From Chlorogloeopsis sp. ULAP01 (lineage in GTDB: Bacteria; Cyanobacteriota; Cyanobacteriia; Cyanobacteriales; Nostocaceae): a stretch of 64,000 nucleotides of DNA. This document shows positions 44,729-52,521 of the stretch, piece after piece (position 1 is the first letter of the stretch; every line of letters starts with the position of its first letter). Under the pieces are notes generated by a model. That model did not search any database. It was not told where the DNA came from and worked only from the letters and a program-made list of their open reading frames with translations. The stretch spans positions 383,458-447,457 of the forward strand of contig NZ_JAUDRH010000007.1 in assembly GCF_030381805.1 (NCBI RefSeq), given 5' to 3'. The position numbers were made by a program, and so were the translations under genes.

Positions 44729-45418
44729 ATGGAATTAGAGAAAAAGCAAATTCTTGTTGTAGGAGCCAGTCGAGGCATTGGTGCAGCTGTTGCTCAACAT
44801 TTTGCTCAAAAAGGTGAGTATGTGCTTTCTGTTTCAAGGAGCCAGCCTGTTGCAGGAGAGTGGATTCAAGCAGATATTTCCACAGCAGAAGGGATACGAT
44901 CAGTTATTGATAGTGTTGGTGAATCTCGCTTGGATGCACTGTTATTTATGGGTGGAGTGTGGGAAGAAGGTGCGTTTACGGAGCGATACAACTTCATGCA
45001 AAGTCCTGATCGAGAAACTCGTTATGTGATAGCTGTAAATACGATTGCTCCTATTGAACTAACTAAACAACTCACCAAAAATCTTGTTAGATCGAATAAT
45101 CCAAGAGCTATATTTATCGGCTCATTATCTGGTCTAGATAATGCTGCATCGATCGAGGTAGCTAATACAGCATCAAAATTCGGATTGCGAGGCGCAGCAC
45201 AAGCTTTAAAGATAGCTCTACGTGATTACAAGATTGGTGTTACAGTTATTAACCCTGGAAATGTCGCTACAGAAGAAGTAATGGCAGATATTGAAGAAGG
45301 TAGATTTGAGCAGCAAGTTCCGATCCCTCTTACAGATATCATTTCTGCAATTGAGTGGATTCTAAAGCTTTCAAATGCGGTGAACATCGGAGAAATTAAT
45401 ATGCAACAGAAGGATTAA
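44729..45418 (+). CDS. Short-chain dehydrogenase-like protein lacking the catalytic Tyr
   Basis: A 229-residue protein. The nucleotide-binding motif is ILVVGASRGIGAAVA (residues about 8-22), as in NAD(P)-dependent SDRs. The catalytic segment reads SLSGLDNAASIEVANTASKF: the Ser is there (Ser132/134) and Lys150 is kept, but the Tyr four residues before it is Asn146. The family normally needs YxxxK, so classical reductase action is doubtful. ATG 44729 matches the usual SDR start; a frame from ATG 44696 would begin inside attC B and adds 11 residues. It is followed by attC C, so it appears to be a cassette gene. Confidence 0.8.
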   Translation: MELEKKQILVVGASRGIGAAVAQHFAQKGEYVLSVSRSQPVAGEWIQADISTAEGIRSVIDSVGESRLDALLFMGGVWEEGAFTERYNFMQSPDRETRYVIAVNTIAPIELTKQLTKNLVRSNNPRAIFIGSLSGLDNAASIEVANTASKFGLRGAAQALKIALRDYKIGVTVINPGNVATEEVMADIEEGRFEQQVPIPLTDIISAIEWILKLSNAVNIGEINMQQKD

Positions 45419-45460
45419 TCGATTAGCATTGTCAAGCAGGCATAGATGCTAAATGCTGAA

Positions 45461-45544
45461 ATCTAACAATCGCGCTGCACCAGAACGTTTTAGTATGGTT
45501 GAGTTGCAAAGATTATCCCCATCCGGTGAGTTCAACCGTTAGAC
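45461..45544 (+). mobile_element. attC-like integron recombination site C (84 bp)
   Basis: R'' box ATCTAAC (45461-45467) and R' box GTTAGAC (45538-45544) pair with each other. The inner arms CTGCACC (5') and GGTGAG (3') pair with one unpaired G. The site is 42 bases after the SDR stop, as expected for a cassette. It shares box sequence and layout with sites A and B but not the same inner arm sequence, as attC sites normally differ. Confidence 0.72.
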
Positions 45545-45653
45545 TGAACACAATACTACAGAAAAACAGTGCATGGCTAAGGAATCAACTTTGCTCTCAT
45601 TAGAAATTTTTTTGTAACTTAGAATTAAAAGTAATTGTGCATAGTTTGTCAGC

Positions 45654-45871
45654 ATGAACCAGAGAATGAGGCAAGTAATTCTCTACAAAGACGAAGATGG
45701 CTATTGGGTGGTAGAGTATCCAAGCCTTAAGGGGTGTATCAGCCAAGGTAGGACAAAGGAGGAAGCTCTTTCAAATATCAGGGAGGAATTTTAGGCTACG
45801 TTGCAGCTTTGGAGGAGGATGGCTTAACTGTTCCAGAAGAGAAGTTTGAAACGTTTCTGGTGGTTGTGTGA
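45654..45871 (+). pseudogene. hicB: HicB antitoxin, frameshifted
   Basis: ATG 45654 opens RQVILYKDEDGYWVVEYPSL and GCISQGRTKEEALSNIREE, the HicB partial-RNase-H fold start. The frame then stops at TAG 45792-45794. Shifted by one base it continues LGYVAALEEDGLTVPEEKF to TGA 45869-45871, a typical HicB ending. One A is missing in GAGGAATTTTAGGC. The gene should no longer give a full antitoxin. Confidence 0.8.
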
Positions 45872-46050
45872 GTAGAATACCTAGAATTTCAGGGCAAGAA
45901 TGCATCAAAGCGTTGAAAAAGGTGGGTTTTTACCAGAAGCGAAGGGAAAGTAGCCATGTCATTCTGCGTCGAGATAATTTTCAATCACACGACCCTTATA
46001 AACACCCCAAAAAAGCCATAATAGGAGTATTTGTAAAGTGTCGTGGCTAA
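45868..46050 (+). pseudogene. hicA: HicA toxin, probably C-terminally decayed
   Basis: GTG 45868 overlaps the HicB stop as GTGTGA. It reads SRIPRISGQECIKALKKVGF, then SSHVILRRDN, with the catalytic His of the HicA mRNA interferase fold. The next part (DPYKHPKKAIIGVFVKCRG) does not match the usual VPxHxELxxGTLxxIIR end, so the toxin has probably lost its C-terminal helix by frameshift. Loss of the antitoxin would be tolerated if this toxin is dead. Confidence 0.7.
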
Positions 46051-46065
46051 AAGGCGGGTTTTTTT

Positions 46066-46377
46066 ATGGAGTCAGTTATTTCTGAACACATCGAAATCAC
46101 GCTTGGTGTATGTGGTGGTAAACCGCGTATTGCTGGACATCGGATTCGAGTGCAGGATATTGTCATCTGGCACGAACGATTAGGACTTTCACCAGATGAG
46201 ATAGTATCGCAGTATCCCAGTATCACCTTGGCTGATGTGTATGCGGCGTTGGCATATTATCACGATCATCTTGAGGAAATAAGGCAACAAATTCTAGAAG
46301 ATGAAGAGTTTGCTAAACAGTTGCAGGCGCAAACTCCTTCGCTTTTGTTGCAAAAACTAGACAATCGAGATGTCTAG
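46066..46377 (+). CDS. DUF433 protein, likely antitoxin
   Basis: A 103-residue protein with the DUF433 signature GGKPRIAGHRIRVQDI and YPSITLADVYAALAYYHDH, a small HTH-like domain. The genes of this family usually precede a DUF5615 gene, and that is seen here: the next frame starts eight bases before this stop. The pair is a VapBC-like toxin-antitoxin candidate, with this as the DNA-binding antitoxin. Confidence 0.85.
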   Translation: MESVISEHIEITLGVCGGKPRIAGHRIRVQDIVIWHERLGLSPDEIVSQYPSITLADVYAALAYYHDHLEEIRQQILEDEEFAKQLQAQTPSLLLQKLDNRDV

Positions 46378-46705
46378 GACGATTAGATTTCACCTAGATG
46401 AAAATGTTAGTAACGTCATTGCAGACGGATTACGCCGTCGTGGTACTGATGTTACAACTACCCCAGAACAAGGATTAATATCTGTCTCAGATGAACAACA
46501 ACTAGCGTTTACACTGGCTGAGAGTAGAGTAATTTTCACTCAAGATGCAGATTTTCTCCGCTTCCATCAAGCAGGTGTTAATCATGCTGGCATTGTCTAC
46601 TGTAGTCAGGGTAGTCGCTCAATTGGTGAGATCATACGCAGCTTGATTTTAATTTGGGAGTGGTTAGATGTGGAAGAAATGTGTGGACGTGTTGAATTTA
46701 TTTAA
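46370..46705 (+). CDS. DUF5615 PIN-like protein, likely toxin
   Basis: A 111-residue protein of the DUF5615 PIN-like family: FHLDENVSNVIADGLRRRG with the first acidic pair, then VIFTQDADFLRFH, with the second acidic site, and HAGIVYCSQGSRSIGEII. These are the acidic residues of a PIN-type RNase site. Its reading frame overlaps the DUF433 gene by eight bases, so the pair is translationally coupled. Confidence 0.85.
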   Translation: MSRTIRFHLDENVSNVIADGLRRRGTDVTTTPEQGLISVSDEQQLAFTLAESRVIFTQDADFLRFHQAGVNHAGIVYCSQGSRSIGEIIRSLILIWEWLDVEEMCGRVEFI

Positions 46706-46733
46706 AAGAACAAGAGGTGAAAACTGTCTAGGA

Positions 46734-46785
46734 AGCGATCGCCCGATTTTAAAACCTAAGCACTAATGAGAAAAATGTGATCGCT
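46734..46785. repeat. 52-bp repeat, copy 1
   Basis: This 52-bp segment begins and ends with (A)GCGATCGC-type HIP1 sequence and includes CCTAAGCACTAATGAGAAAA. A second copy at 47741-47792 matches at 43 of 52 positions by eye. The two copies bracket the DUF4259 remnant and the Uma2 gene. Confidence 0.7.
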
Positions 46786-47013
46786 GCTGCTGAAGTAGTT
46801 GTGGCATTAATGGGTAGAGCGGCAACATCACTTCCCGATGAAGTTATGGAGTGGGTTGAAAGACAAGGTGAGATGCATTCCGCAGTTGTTAATAAAGCTA
46901 GAAGTGCTGTCAATCGAGTTTTGGTTGATTCTGAGCTGCAAAGTGTTTGGGAAGATTCAGGCAGCAGTGAGTGGAAGGCGAGTGTCGAAAATCTTCTGAA
47001 GCGTTTGGCGTAG
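46777..47013 (+). pseudogene. DUF4259 C-terminal remnant
   Basis: A 78-codon frame beginning IAAAEVVVALMGRAATSLPDE and containing EWVERQGEMHSAVVNKA, VLVDSELQSVWEDSG and a C-terminal WKASVENLLKRLA. I recognise this as the C-terminal half of DUF4259-like proteins. The N-terminal half (usually GxWGxGxFENDxAxDW) is missing: the frame starts inside the 52-bp repeat. No convincing start exists. Confidence 0.6.
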
Positions 47014-47096
47014 CATAACACAGCGATTCGCTTGCACCAGTTTGATGAAATATAATTACAACAATACTGAAGGCATTGATTGGGCTAAGTTGACTT

Positions 47097-47723
47097 ATGA
47101 CTATTGCGATCAACCAACCAATACAACAGCAGCCGCTCAACTTTGAAGAGTTTCTTGCCCGTTACGGTAGCGATAACCGCTACGAACTGATTGATGGAGA
47201 GGTGTTCGACTTGGAACCTACAGGTCTGCATGAAGAGGTTGCAGCTTTTATTACCACAGAGATCTGTGTCCAAATCGACACTACAGACTTACCCTGGTTT
47301 GTTCTTCAGCGTGGGCTGTTACGCCCTTCTAACACTGGTATGACAGCATTTCGACCTGATGTTGCAGTTATCGATCAAGACGAACTTATCCAAGAACCAC
47401 TTTGGTCTGAGCCATCGATTCTGACGTTAGGTAGTTCAATTAAGTTTGTAGCAGAAGTTGTGAGCAGCAACTGGCAAAATGATTATGCTCGTAAGGATGA
47501 GGACTACGCAGTTCTAGGAATTCCAGAATATTGGATTGCAGACTACGCAGGCTTGGGTGGAACTCGACACATTGGAAAGCCCAAACAACCCACCCTCTCT
47601 ATCTGTAAGCTAGTGGATGGAGAGTATGAAATTCAGCAACTTCGGGGCAATCAGGCGATTGCCTCTCCAACTTTTCCAGATTTAAAGCTGACGGCTGAAC
47701 AGGTGTTGAGGGCTGGCAGGTAA
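47097..47723 (+). CDS. Uma2 family endonuclease
   Basis: A 208-residue DUF820/Uma2 protein: FEEFLARYGSDNRYELIDGEVFDLEPTG at the start, FRPDVAVIDQDEL with the first acidic site, VAEVVSSNWQNDYARKDEDY with the E-x-V-S..K-x-x-x-Y pattern of the PD-(D/E)XK fold, and YWIADYAGLGG. Uma2 genes are abundant in cyanobacteria and are thought to be mobile or selfish, with unproven function. It lies between two copies of the 52-bp repeat. Confidence 0.87.
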   Translation: MTIAINQPIQQQPLNFEEFLARYGSDNRYELIDGEVFDLEPTGLHEEVAAFITTEICVQIDTTDLPWFVLQRGLLRPSNTGMTAFRPDVAVIDQDELIQEPLWSEPSILTLGSSIKFVAEVVSSNWQNDYARKDEDYAVLGIPEYWIADYAGLGGTRHIGKPKQPTLSICKLVDGEYEIQQLRGNQAIASPTFPDLKLTAEQVLRAGR

Positions 47724-48124
47724 AATTGCCTGCTTTGAATAGCGATCGCTCAATTGACAACCCTAAGCACTAGTGGGAAAAATGCGATCGCTAAATACTT
47801 AATGCATTTAATGCAGCTTACTTGTTTGTTAAGTTAAATCCGCATACATTCTCAAGCGATCGCCCAGGAATTTATCGATAGGGTGGTCGTAATTGTTGCA
47901 TATTACTGGGAATCGATACTAATTCATATATGCATCAAACCATTAAGATTTTCTGTGTTCAGAGCATTTGGTAGTGCGGTGACTTATATATAAATTAACC
48001 GCCTAATTTCTGCTGTAAGTAAGTGCAACTAAGAGTGGTTGGTTATACCAACCTATTTTTTAATGACTAGCCGCTTTCGTCTTGTTCCTCCCATGACATA
48101 TGCATAAACTAAAGAGATTATATT
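47724..48124. other. Intergenic region before the esterase gene
   Basis: About 400 bases. It contains the second 52-bp repeat copy (47741-47792, see 46734-46785) and two further HIP1 sites. No gene is supported; the promoter of the esterase is expected near 48000-48120. Confidence 0.5.
47741..47792. repeat. 52-bp repeat, copy 2
   Basis: AGCGATCGCT..CCCTAAGCACTAGTGGGAAA..GCGATCGCT. Direct orientation relative to copy 1 (46734-46785). Confidence 0.7.
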
Positions 48125-50110
48125 ATGTCAAACAACCGCATACAAATAGCAGCGATCGCCCTATTAACCTCGTCGTTCTTCTTGAGTAGCGGTAGTAATG
48201 CTCAGATGGACGGCAAGAGGGTGAAAATTGAGCCTGGCGTAATCGAGGGAGCGGTATCAGGTGATGTCCTCTCCTTCAAGGGCATTCCCTACGCAGCACC
48301 CCCAGTGGCGAACCTGCGTTGGCGATCGCCCCAGCCCGTGCAGCCTTGGAAAGGTGTGCGTAAGGCAATACAATATGGCAACGATTGCGTGCAGCAGCCC
48401 ATTCCCGGTGATGCTGGTGCTAGCGGTTCGACGCGGGGTGAGGATTGTCTGGTTCTGAACGTTTGGCGTCCAGCAAATATCAAGTCTGGGCAGAAACTTC
48501 CAGTGATGGTATGGATTCACGGTGGCGGCTTTCTGAATGGCGCGGCATCGGTTCCGTTCTTCGACGGCAGTCAGTTCGCGCGTCAGGGTGTGATACTGGT
48601 GGGTATCAATTACCGACTTGGGCGGATGGGCTTCTTTGCACATCCTGCGTTGAGCGCCGAAAACCATCGACCGCTCGCCAACTACGCCCTACTCGATCAG
48701 CTTGCGGCGTTGAAATGGGTTCAGAAAAACATTGAGGCTTTTGGCGGCGATCCGAATCAGGTGACTATCGCTGGCGAATCGGCTGGCGGCATATCGGTGG
48801 TACACCTACTCACCTGGCCTGCGGCGCGCGGATTATTCCATCGTGCGGCAGTGCTGTCGGGTGGCGGCAGAAGTTACATCGTTCAGCACCGCAAGCTCAA
48901 AGAAGCGATCAGTTCGTTGCCGTCTGCCGAAGAAAGCGGTATTGAGTTCGCAAAGAGTGTCGGCATCAGCGATACGGGCGCGGCTGGACTCAAAGCACTG
49001 CGCGCGCTACCTGCTGAGAAGGTCAACGGTGAGATGAGCATGGAAGCCCTCCTGAAGTTACCGCCGAGTTATGCTGGCGGCCCTGTGAACGACGGCGATG
49101 TCGTAACTGCGCAGCCAGAGCAGAATATCCTGCGCGGCAACATTGCGAAGGTGCCACTGATGATCGGCACCACCGGCGATGACCTTGCGGCAGATTATCC
49201 ACCGGACAGAACGCGGCCGCTCAATTTCTTTGGATCTGATGCCGAACGTGCCCGCCGACTCTACGATCCAGAAGGCAAGCTGCCGACAGACCAGTTGGCA
49301 TTCCGAATCGCAATTGATATGACCATGCACGAGCCAGCACGCTTCGTTGCTAGGCAGATGACCGCTAGGGGAACGCCGTCTTGGTTGTATCGCTTCGACT
49401 ATGTTGTCGATTCCCTGCGCCCGAAGGTGACTAGCGCCCCTCACGCGGGTGAGTTGAGTTTCATGTTCGACCAGATGGACAAACGCTATAGCTCTGAACT
49501 CACCAACCGAGACCGCGCGATCGCAAAAACCTTCCATCAGTATTTTGTGAACTTTGCCAAGAACGGCGATCCGAATGGTGCTGGATTGCCGTCTTGGCCA
49601 AAATTCGATCCTGCAAAGTTTGACCTGATGATGTTCAACATGGATGGTCAGGCGAAGATGCAGCCTGACCCTTGGCGGGAGCGTCTCGCCCTGGTGGAGC
49701 GGGAAATGGATGCCAGGGCTGCATCGTCTGGAAATCAAACCAGTCTCGTAGGTGCTTCCTGGCAGTTGGTGAAGTTTCAAAGCGGTGATGGGACAACACT
49801 AACACCAAAGGACAAGAGTAAGTACACAATCGCCTTTGCAACCGACGGTGGTGTAAGTGTGCGAATTGACTGCAATCGAGGACGCAGCACCTGGAAATCA
49901 TCAGGAGCTAATCAGCTTCAGTTTGGTGTGCTCGCACTCACACGCGCTAAGTGTCCACCAGATTCTCTCCACGATCGCATCGTCAAGGACTGGCCGTTTG
50001 TGCGATCGTATGTCATCAAGGATAGTCATCTATTTTTGTCGCTGATGGCAGACGGCGGCATTTACGAATTTGAACCGATTAGCAAATCACAACCAGTCGC
50101 ACCCAAATAA
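48125..50110 (+). CDS. Exported type-B carboxylesterase with C-terminal META/HslJ domain
   Basis: A 661-residue protein. A signal peptide (about 1-27, ending SSGSNAQ) is followed by a carboxylesterase type-B domain (about 30-540): FKGIPYAAPPVANLRW, the EDCLVLNVWRP signature, VMVWIHGGGFLNG for the oxyanion hole, GESAGG with nucleophile Ser219, and SAPHAGELSF with His440. Residues about 545-650 form a META/HslJ-type domain (LVGASWQLVKF). The fusion is unusual. The gene is clearly more GC-rich than its neighbours, which suggests transfer, perhaps from Proteobacteria. It hydrolyses esters in the periplasm or outside. A fragment of a paralogue lies at 60505-60690. Confidence 0.87.
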   Translation: MSNNRIQIAAIALLTSSFFLSSGSNAQMDGKRVKIEPGVIEGAVSGDVLSFKGIPYAAPPVANLRWRSPQPVQPWKGVRKAIQYGNDCVQQPIPGDAGASGSTRGEDCLVLNVWRPANIKSGQKLPVMVWIHGGGFLNGAASVPFFDGSQFARQGVILVGINYRLGRMGFFAHPALSAENHRPLANYALLDQLAALKWVQKNIEAFGGDPNQVTIAGESAGGISVVHLLTWPAARGLFHRAAVLSGGGRSYIVQHRKLKEAISSLPSAEESGIEFAKSVGISDTGAAGLKALRALPAEKVNGEMSMEALLKLPPSYAGGPVNDGDVVTAQPEQNILRGNIAKVPLMIGTTGDDLAADYPPDRTRPLNFFGSDAERARRLYDPEGKLPTDQLAFRIAIDMTMHEPARFVARQMTARGTPSWLYRFDYVVDSLRPKVTSAPHAGELSFMFDQMDKRYSSELTNRDRAIAKTFHQYFVNFAKNGDPNGAGLPSWPKFDPAKFDLMMFNMDGQAKMQPDPWRERLALVEREMDARAASSGNQTSLVGASWQLVKFQSGDGTTLTPKDKSKYTIAFATDGGVSVRIDCNRGRSTWKSSGANQLQFGVLALTRAKCPPDSLHDRIVKDWPFVRSYVIKDSHLFLSLMADGGIYEFEPISKSQPVAPK

Positions 50111-50150
50111 TTAATTCCATCTCGTGTCCGGTGAATGTAGTACTGTTCAT

Positions 50151-50180
50151 CTCCCCGACTTTTTTAAAAAGGCGGGGGCT
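50151..50180 (+). terminator. Hairpin after the esterase gene
   Basis: CCCCGACTTTTT / AAAAAGGCGGGG with one mismatch, 40 bases after the esterase stop and before the convergent sigma factor gene. It is a degenerate member of the hairpin family at 7573 and 11670. Confidence 0.5.
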
Positions 50181-50217
50181 ATAGCCTCTCATAACCTTAA
50201 ACTTTATGAGTAAAGTT

Positions 50218-51093
50218 TCATGAAGGTGAATTTGCCATAATTCGCTTCAACTTCTCTGGATTCCTGACAGTGTAGACAGATTGAATATAGCCATCCACAA
50301 TTTCAAATGTCGTTACGCTGTGAATGCAACCATTAACGAACGTGATTATGCCAGACTGTCCATTAATGTCGATGATGTGATTAACCGCCTCAGCAAGCCA
50401 TTTGCTGCGAATCGCCAGCAAAAACCGGGCGACTTTCATTGATCCCTGTAGCGGTTTTAAGGCAGCAGCAACCTGTCCTCCGCCATCCGACCAATAAGTG
50501 ACATCTTTTGCTAGAAGTGCCAGCAAACTTTGCAAATTACCCTGGGTTGAAGCTTCTAGGAATTTTGTTGTAATTTGCTCCTGTTGTTGATGGGAAACCG
50601 GAAAGCGAAGACGTTGAGCAGTGATATGCTGGCGCGATCGCCGCAGAATTTGGCGGCAGTTGGCTGGACTTTTCCCTACCATCTGAGCAATTTCGTCGTA
50701 GTCATACTCAAAAACTTCCCGCAGCAGAAATACGGCTCGTTCGATGGGTGATAAGCGTTCTAGAATCACTAAAAACGCCATCGAAAGGGAATCTGCCAAC
50801 TCTAACAGAGCAGCTGGATCATCGGATTGTTGAGTTATAATCGGTTCAGGTAGCCACGACCCTACGTACTGCTCTCGTTGCACACGGGCAGAGCGCAGAT
50901 GGTCAATGCACAGGCGGGTGATAATTGTTGACAAATAAGTTTTAGCAGATTTCACCGTGTCTTCTGCTGTTTGCTGCCAGCGCAGGAAGGTTTCTTGTAC
51001 CATGTCTTCAGCATCAGTAGCCGTTCCCAACATCCGGTAGGCAATCCCAAATAAAAGAGGACGATGCTGGTTGAAGGTTTCGAGATGACTCAT
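50218..51093 (-). CDS. ECF41-type RNA polymerase sigma factor (SigJ-like)
   Basis: A 291-residue sigma factor. Sigma-2 (about 10-75, LLFGIAYRMLGTATDAEDMVQETFLRW), sigma-4 (about 115-165, LERLSPIERAVFLLREVFEYDYDEIAQMVG) and a C-terminal SnoaL-like domain (about 180-290) with YWSDGGGQV and YTVRNPEKL, the two ECF41 motifs thought to set its activity without an anti-sigma factor. ATG 51093 overlaps the stop of the membrane gene as ATGA. It follows a membrane protein and a carboxymuconolactone decarboxylase-like gene, the standard ECF41 partner. Confidence 0.9.
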   Translation of the reverse strand: MSHLETFNQHRPLLFGIAYRMLGTATDAEDMVQETFLRWQQTAEDTVKSAKTYLSTIITRLCIDHLRSARVQREQYVGSWLPEPIITQQSDDPAALLELADSLSMAFLVILERLSPIERAVFLLREVFEYDYDEIAQMVGKSPANCRQILRRSRQHITAQRLRFPVSHQQQEQITTKFLEASTQGNLQSLLALLAKDVTYWSDGGGQVAAALKPLQGSMKVARFLLAIRSKWLAEAVNHIIDINGQSGIITFVNGCIHSVTTFEIVDGYIQSVYTVRNPEKLKRIMANSPS

Positions 51094-51500
51094 AAAACCT
51101 GCTCTGTTTGCTGTAGAGTACTCAATGACCATGCGCCTAATGCACATCCAAGTCCTTCTGTCAAGAATAGAAGAATAGCAGTGATATGGAAGAGGACACC
51201 CCAACCAGTAAATGGAATTTGGGAGATATGATCGGGACTGATCGCAACGAAATGATTGTAGAGACCAAATAGAAATGCTCCAACCATTGAACTCAGCAAC
51301 AACCAGCTACCAACCTGCTGAAATGATGTCCAAAGTAAAATCATGGCAGCGATCGGAGCTAACACAATGATAGAAACGACAAATAGACTTTGCAGCGCAG
51401 ATAAAGGAACGGGTATTTTCTTGTGGGCTAAACCATGCAAGACTACGACAATAGCATGAATAATGACAGCGATAGTGGCATATCGAATCATGCGTTGCAT
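51090..51500 (-). CDS. Four-TM membrane protein in the sigma factor operon
   Basis: A 136-residue protein with four hydrophobic helices at about 5-24, 40-60, 67-87 and 99-120. The conserved-looking motif VVVLHGLAHKKIPVPLS after TM1 keeps a His. No enzyme motif. It overlaps the sigma factor gene by four bases (ATGA) and is 80 bases after the AhpD-like gene. Confidence 0.78.
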   Translation of the reverse strand: MQRMIRYATIAVIIHAIVVVLHGLAHKKIPVPLSALQSLFVVSIIVLAPIAAMILLWTSFQQVGSWLLLSSMVGAFLFGLYNHFVAISPDHISQIPFTGWGVLFHITAILLFLTEGLGCALGAWSLSTLQQTEQVL

Positions 51501-51580
51501 CTTTACTACTCCCTGAGCGTGTATTGATATGACTGAATAGTTTTAGGAGAATGAAAAAGGTTTTCACTCCCCCAGGTTAC

Positions 51581-52075
51581 TTACGCAGAAAGTGTTTCAA
51601 GAGCCGTTTTTCTCTCCTGTAATGGTTGCGGCTCATAGCTGCCAGGAAGCATACGAGTGGTAATTGCAATCCGATTCCAGCCGTTAATCGTGACGATCGC
51701 CATCAACAGGTTTGCTATTTCATCTTGAGCAAAATAATGGCTCACTTCATTGTAGATTTCATCTGAAACATGGTCAGTTGCAATCAAAGTAACGGCTTCT
51801 GTAAAGGCAAGAACTGCCCGTTCTTTTGGGGTAAAAAATGGAGTCTCCCGCCACGCATTGAGAGCATAAATCCGTTGTTCAGTTTCCCCATTAACTCTGG
51901 CATCTTTAGTGTGCATATCGATGCAAAATGCACAACTGTTAATTTGTGATGCTCTAATTTTAATTAGTTCCAGCAGTGTTGGCTCGATGCTGCTGGCTCG
52001 AACATACCGTTCCAGGTGCAACATCGCTTGATAAGCGGCTGCATTGGTTTTTCCCAGCTCCATTCGGCTCTGCAT
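51581..52075 (-). CDS. Carboxymuconolactone decarboxylase-like (AhpD fold) protein
   Basis: A 164-residue protein. The catalytic C-x-x-C is INSCAFCIDMHTKDAR, as in AhpD-like alkylhydroperoxidase/disulfide reductases. LLELIKIRASQ precedes it. GAGG lies eight bases before ATG. These are the typical targets of ECF41 sigma factors, so autoregulation through an ECF41 promoter upstream of 52075 is likely, though I did not identify the promoter boxes. Confidence 0.9.
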   Translation of the reverse strand: MQSRMELGKTNAAAYQAMLHLERYVRASSIEPTLLELIKIRASQINSCAFCIDMHTKDARVNGETEQRIYALNAWRETPFFTPKERAVLAFTEAVTLIATDHVSDEIYNEVSHYFAQDEIANLLMAIVTINGWNRIAITTRMLPGSYEPQPLQERKTALETLSA

Positions 52076-52521
52076 CTCGGCAACCTCTTTATAAAATAGG
52101 CTTTCATAGATGAGACGAATGAGTACTGCTAGTTGTGACAGGTAAAATTAGCAATCGCTGAATCTTATAATCGGGAATTCTTGCTTGGCGATCACACCAT
52201 AGTTAAGTAGAGTTGTTTTTGGTTGAGATCCTCTCGATTTAGTGTGAATGCTTGAGCATCTAATCCAAATCACTGTTCAAAGCAATCGTGTTGAGGAGTA
52301 AGTATTCCCCAGCCAGAGAGAGATTGGCTATTAGAGCGTAATAAATTGCGGTTGCTTCGGATTTGGGAAAGTGATGCGATCGCGTAGAGTTTGCACATAA
52401 ACGGTTGTTTTATTTTTTGATGATGTAATAGTCGTTCATGAAATCGTGGGGTTGGATATCCTGCATCAGATAAACACCATCATCTCGCAGAGCGTTGTAA
52501 ATATTCTTTTACTAGTGTGAA
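52076..52521. other. Intergenic region with a methyltransferase fragment
   Basis: About 446 bases. A minus-strand remnant at 52410-52507 is listed separately. The rest has no supported frame. The promoter of the AhpD-sigma operon must be near 52080-52150. Confidence 0.45.
52410..52507 (-). pseudogene. Fragment of a SAM methyltransferase
   Basis: Reads KNIYNALRDDGVYLMQDIQP on the minus strand, then a TAA at 52410. ALR-x-D/G-G-x-(Y/F)-L-M-x-D-I is the post-motif-IV segment of class I methyltransferases. No start, and it is flanked by stops upstream. The rest of the gene is gone. Confidence 0.45.

Noticed and set aside
48257..49901. Long frames in other phases of the esterase gene
   Set aside because: They are shadows of a GC-rich gene with intact catalytic motifs in the main frame.
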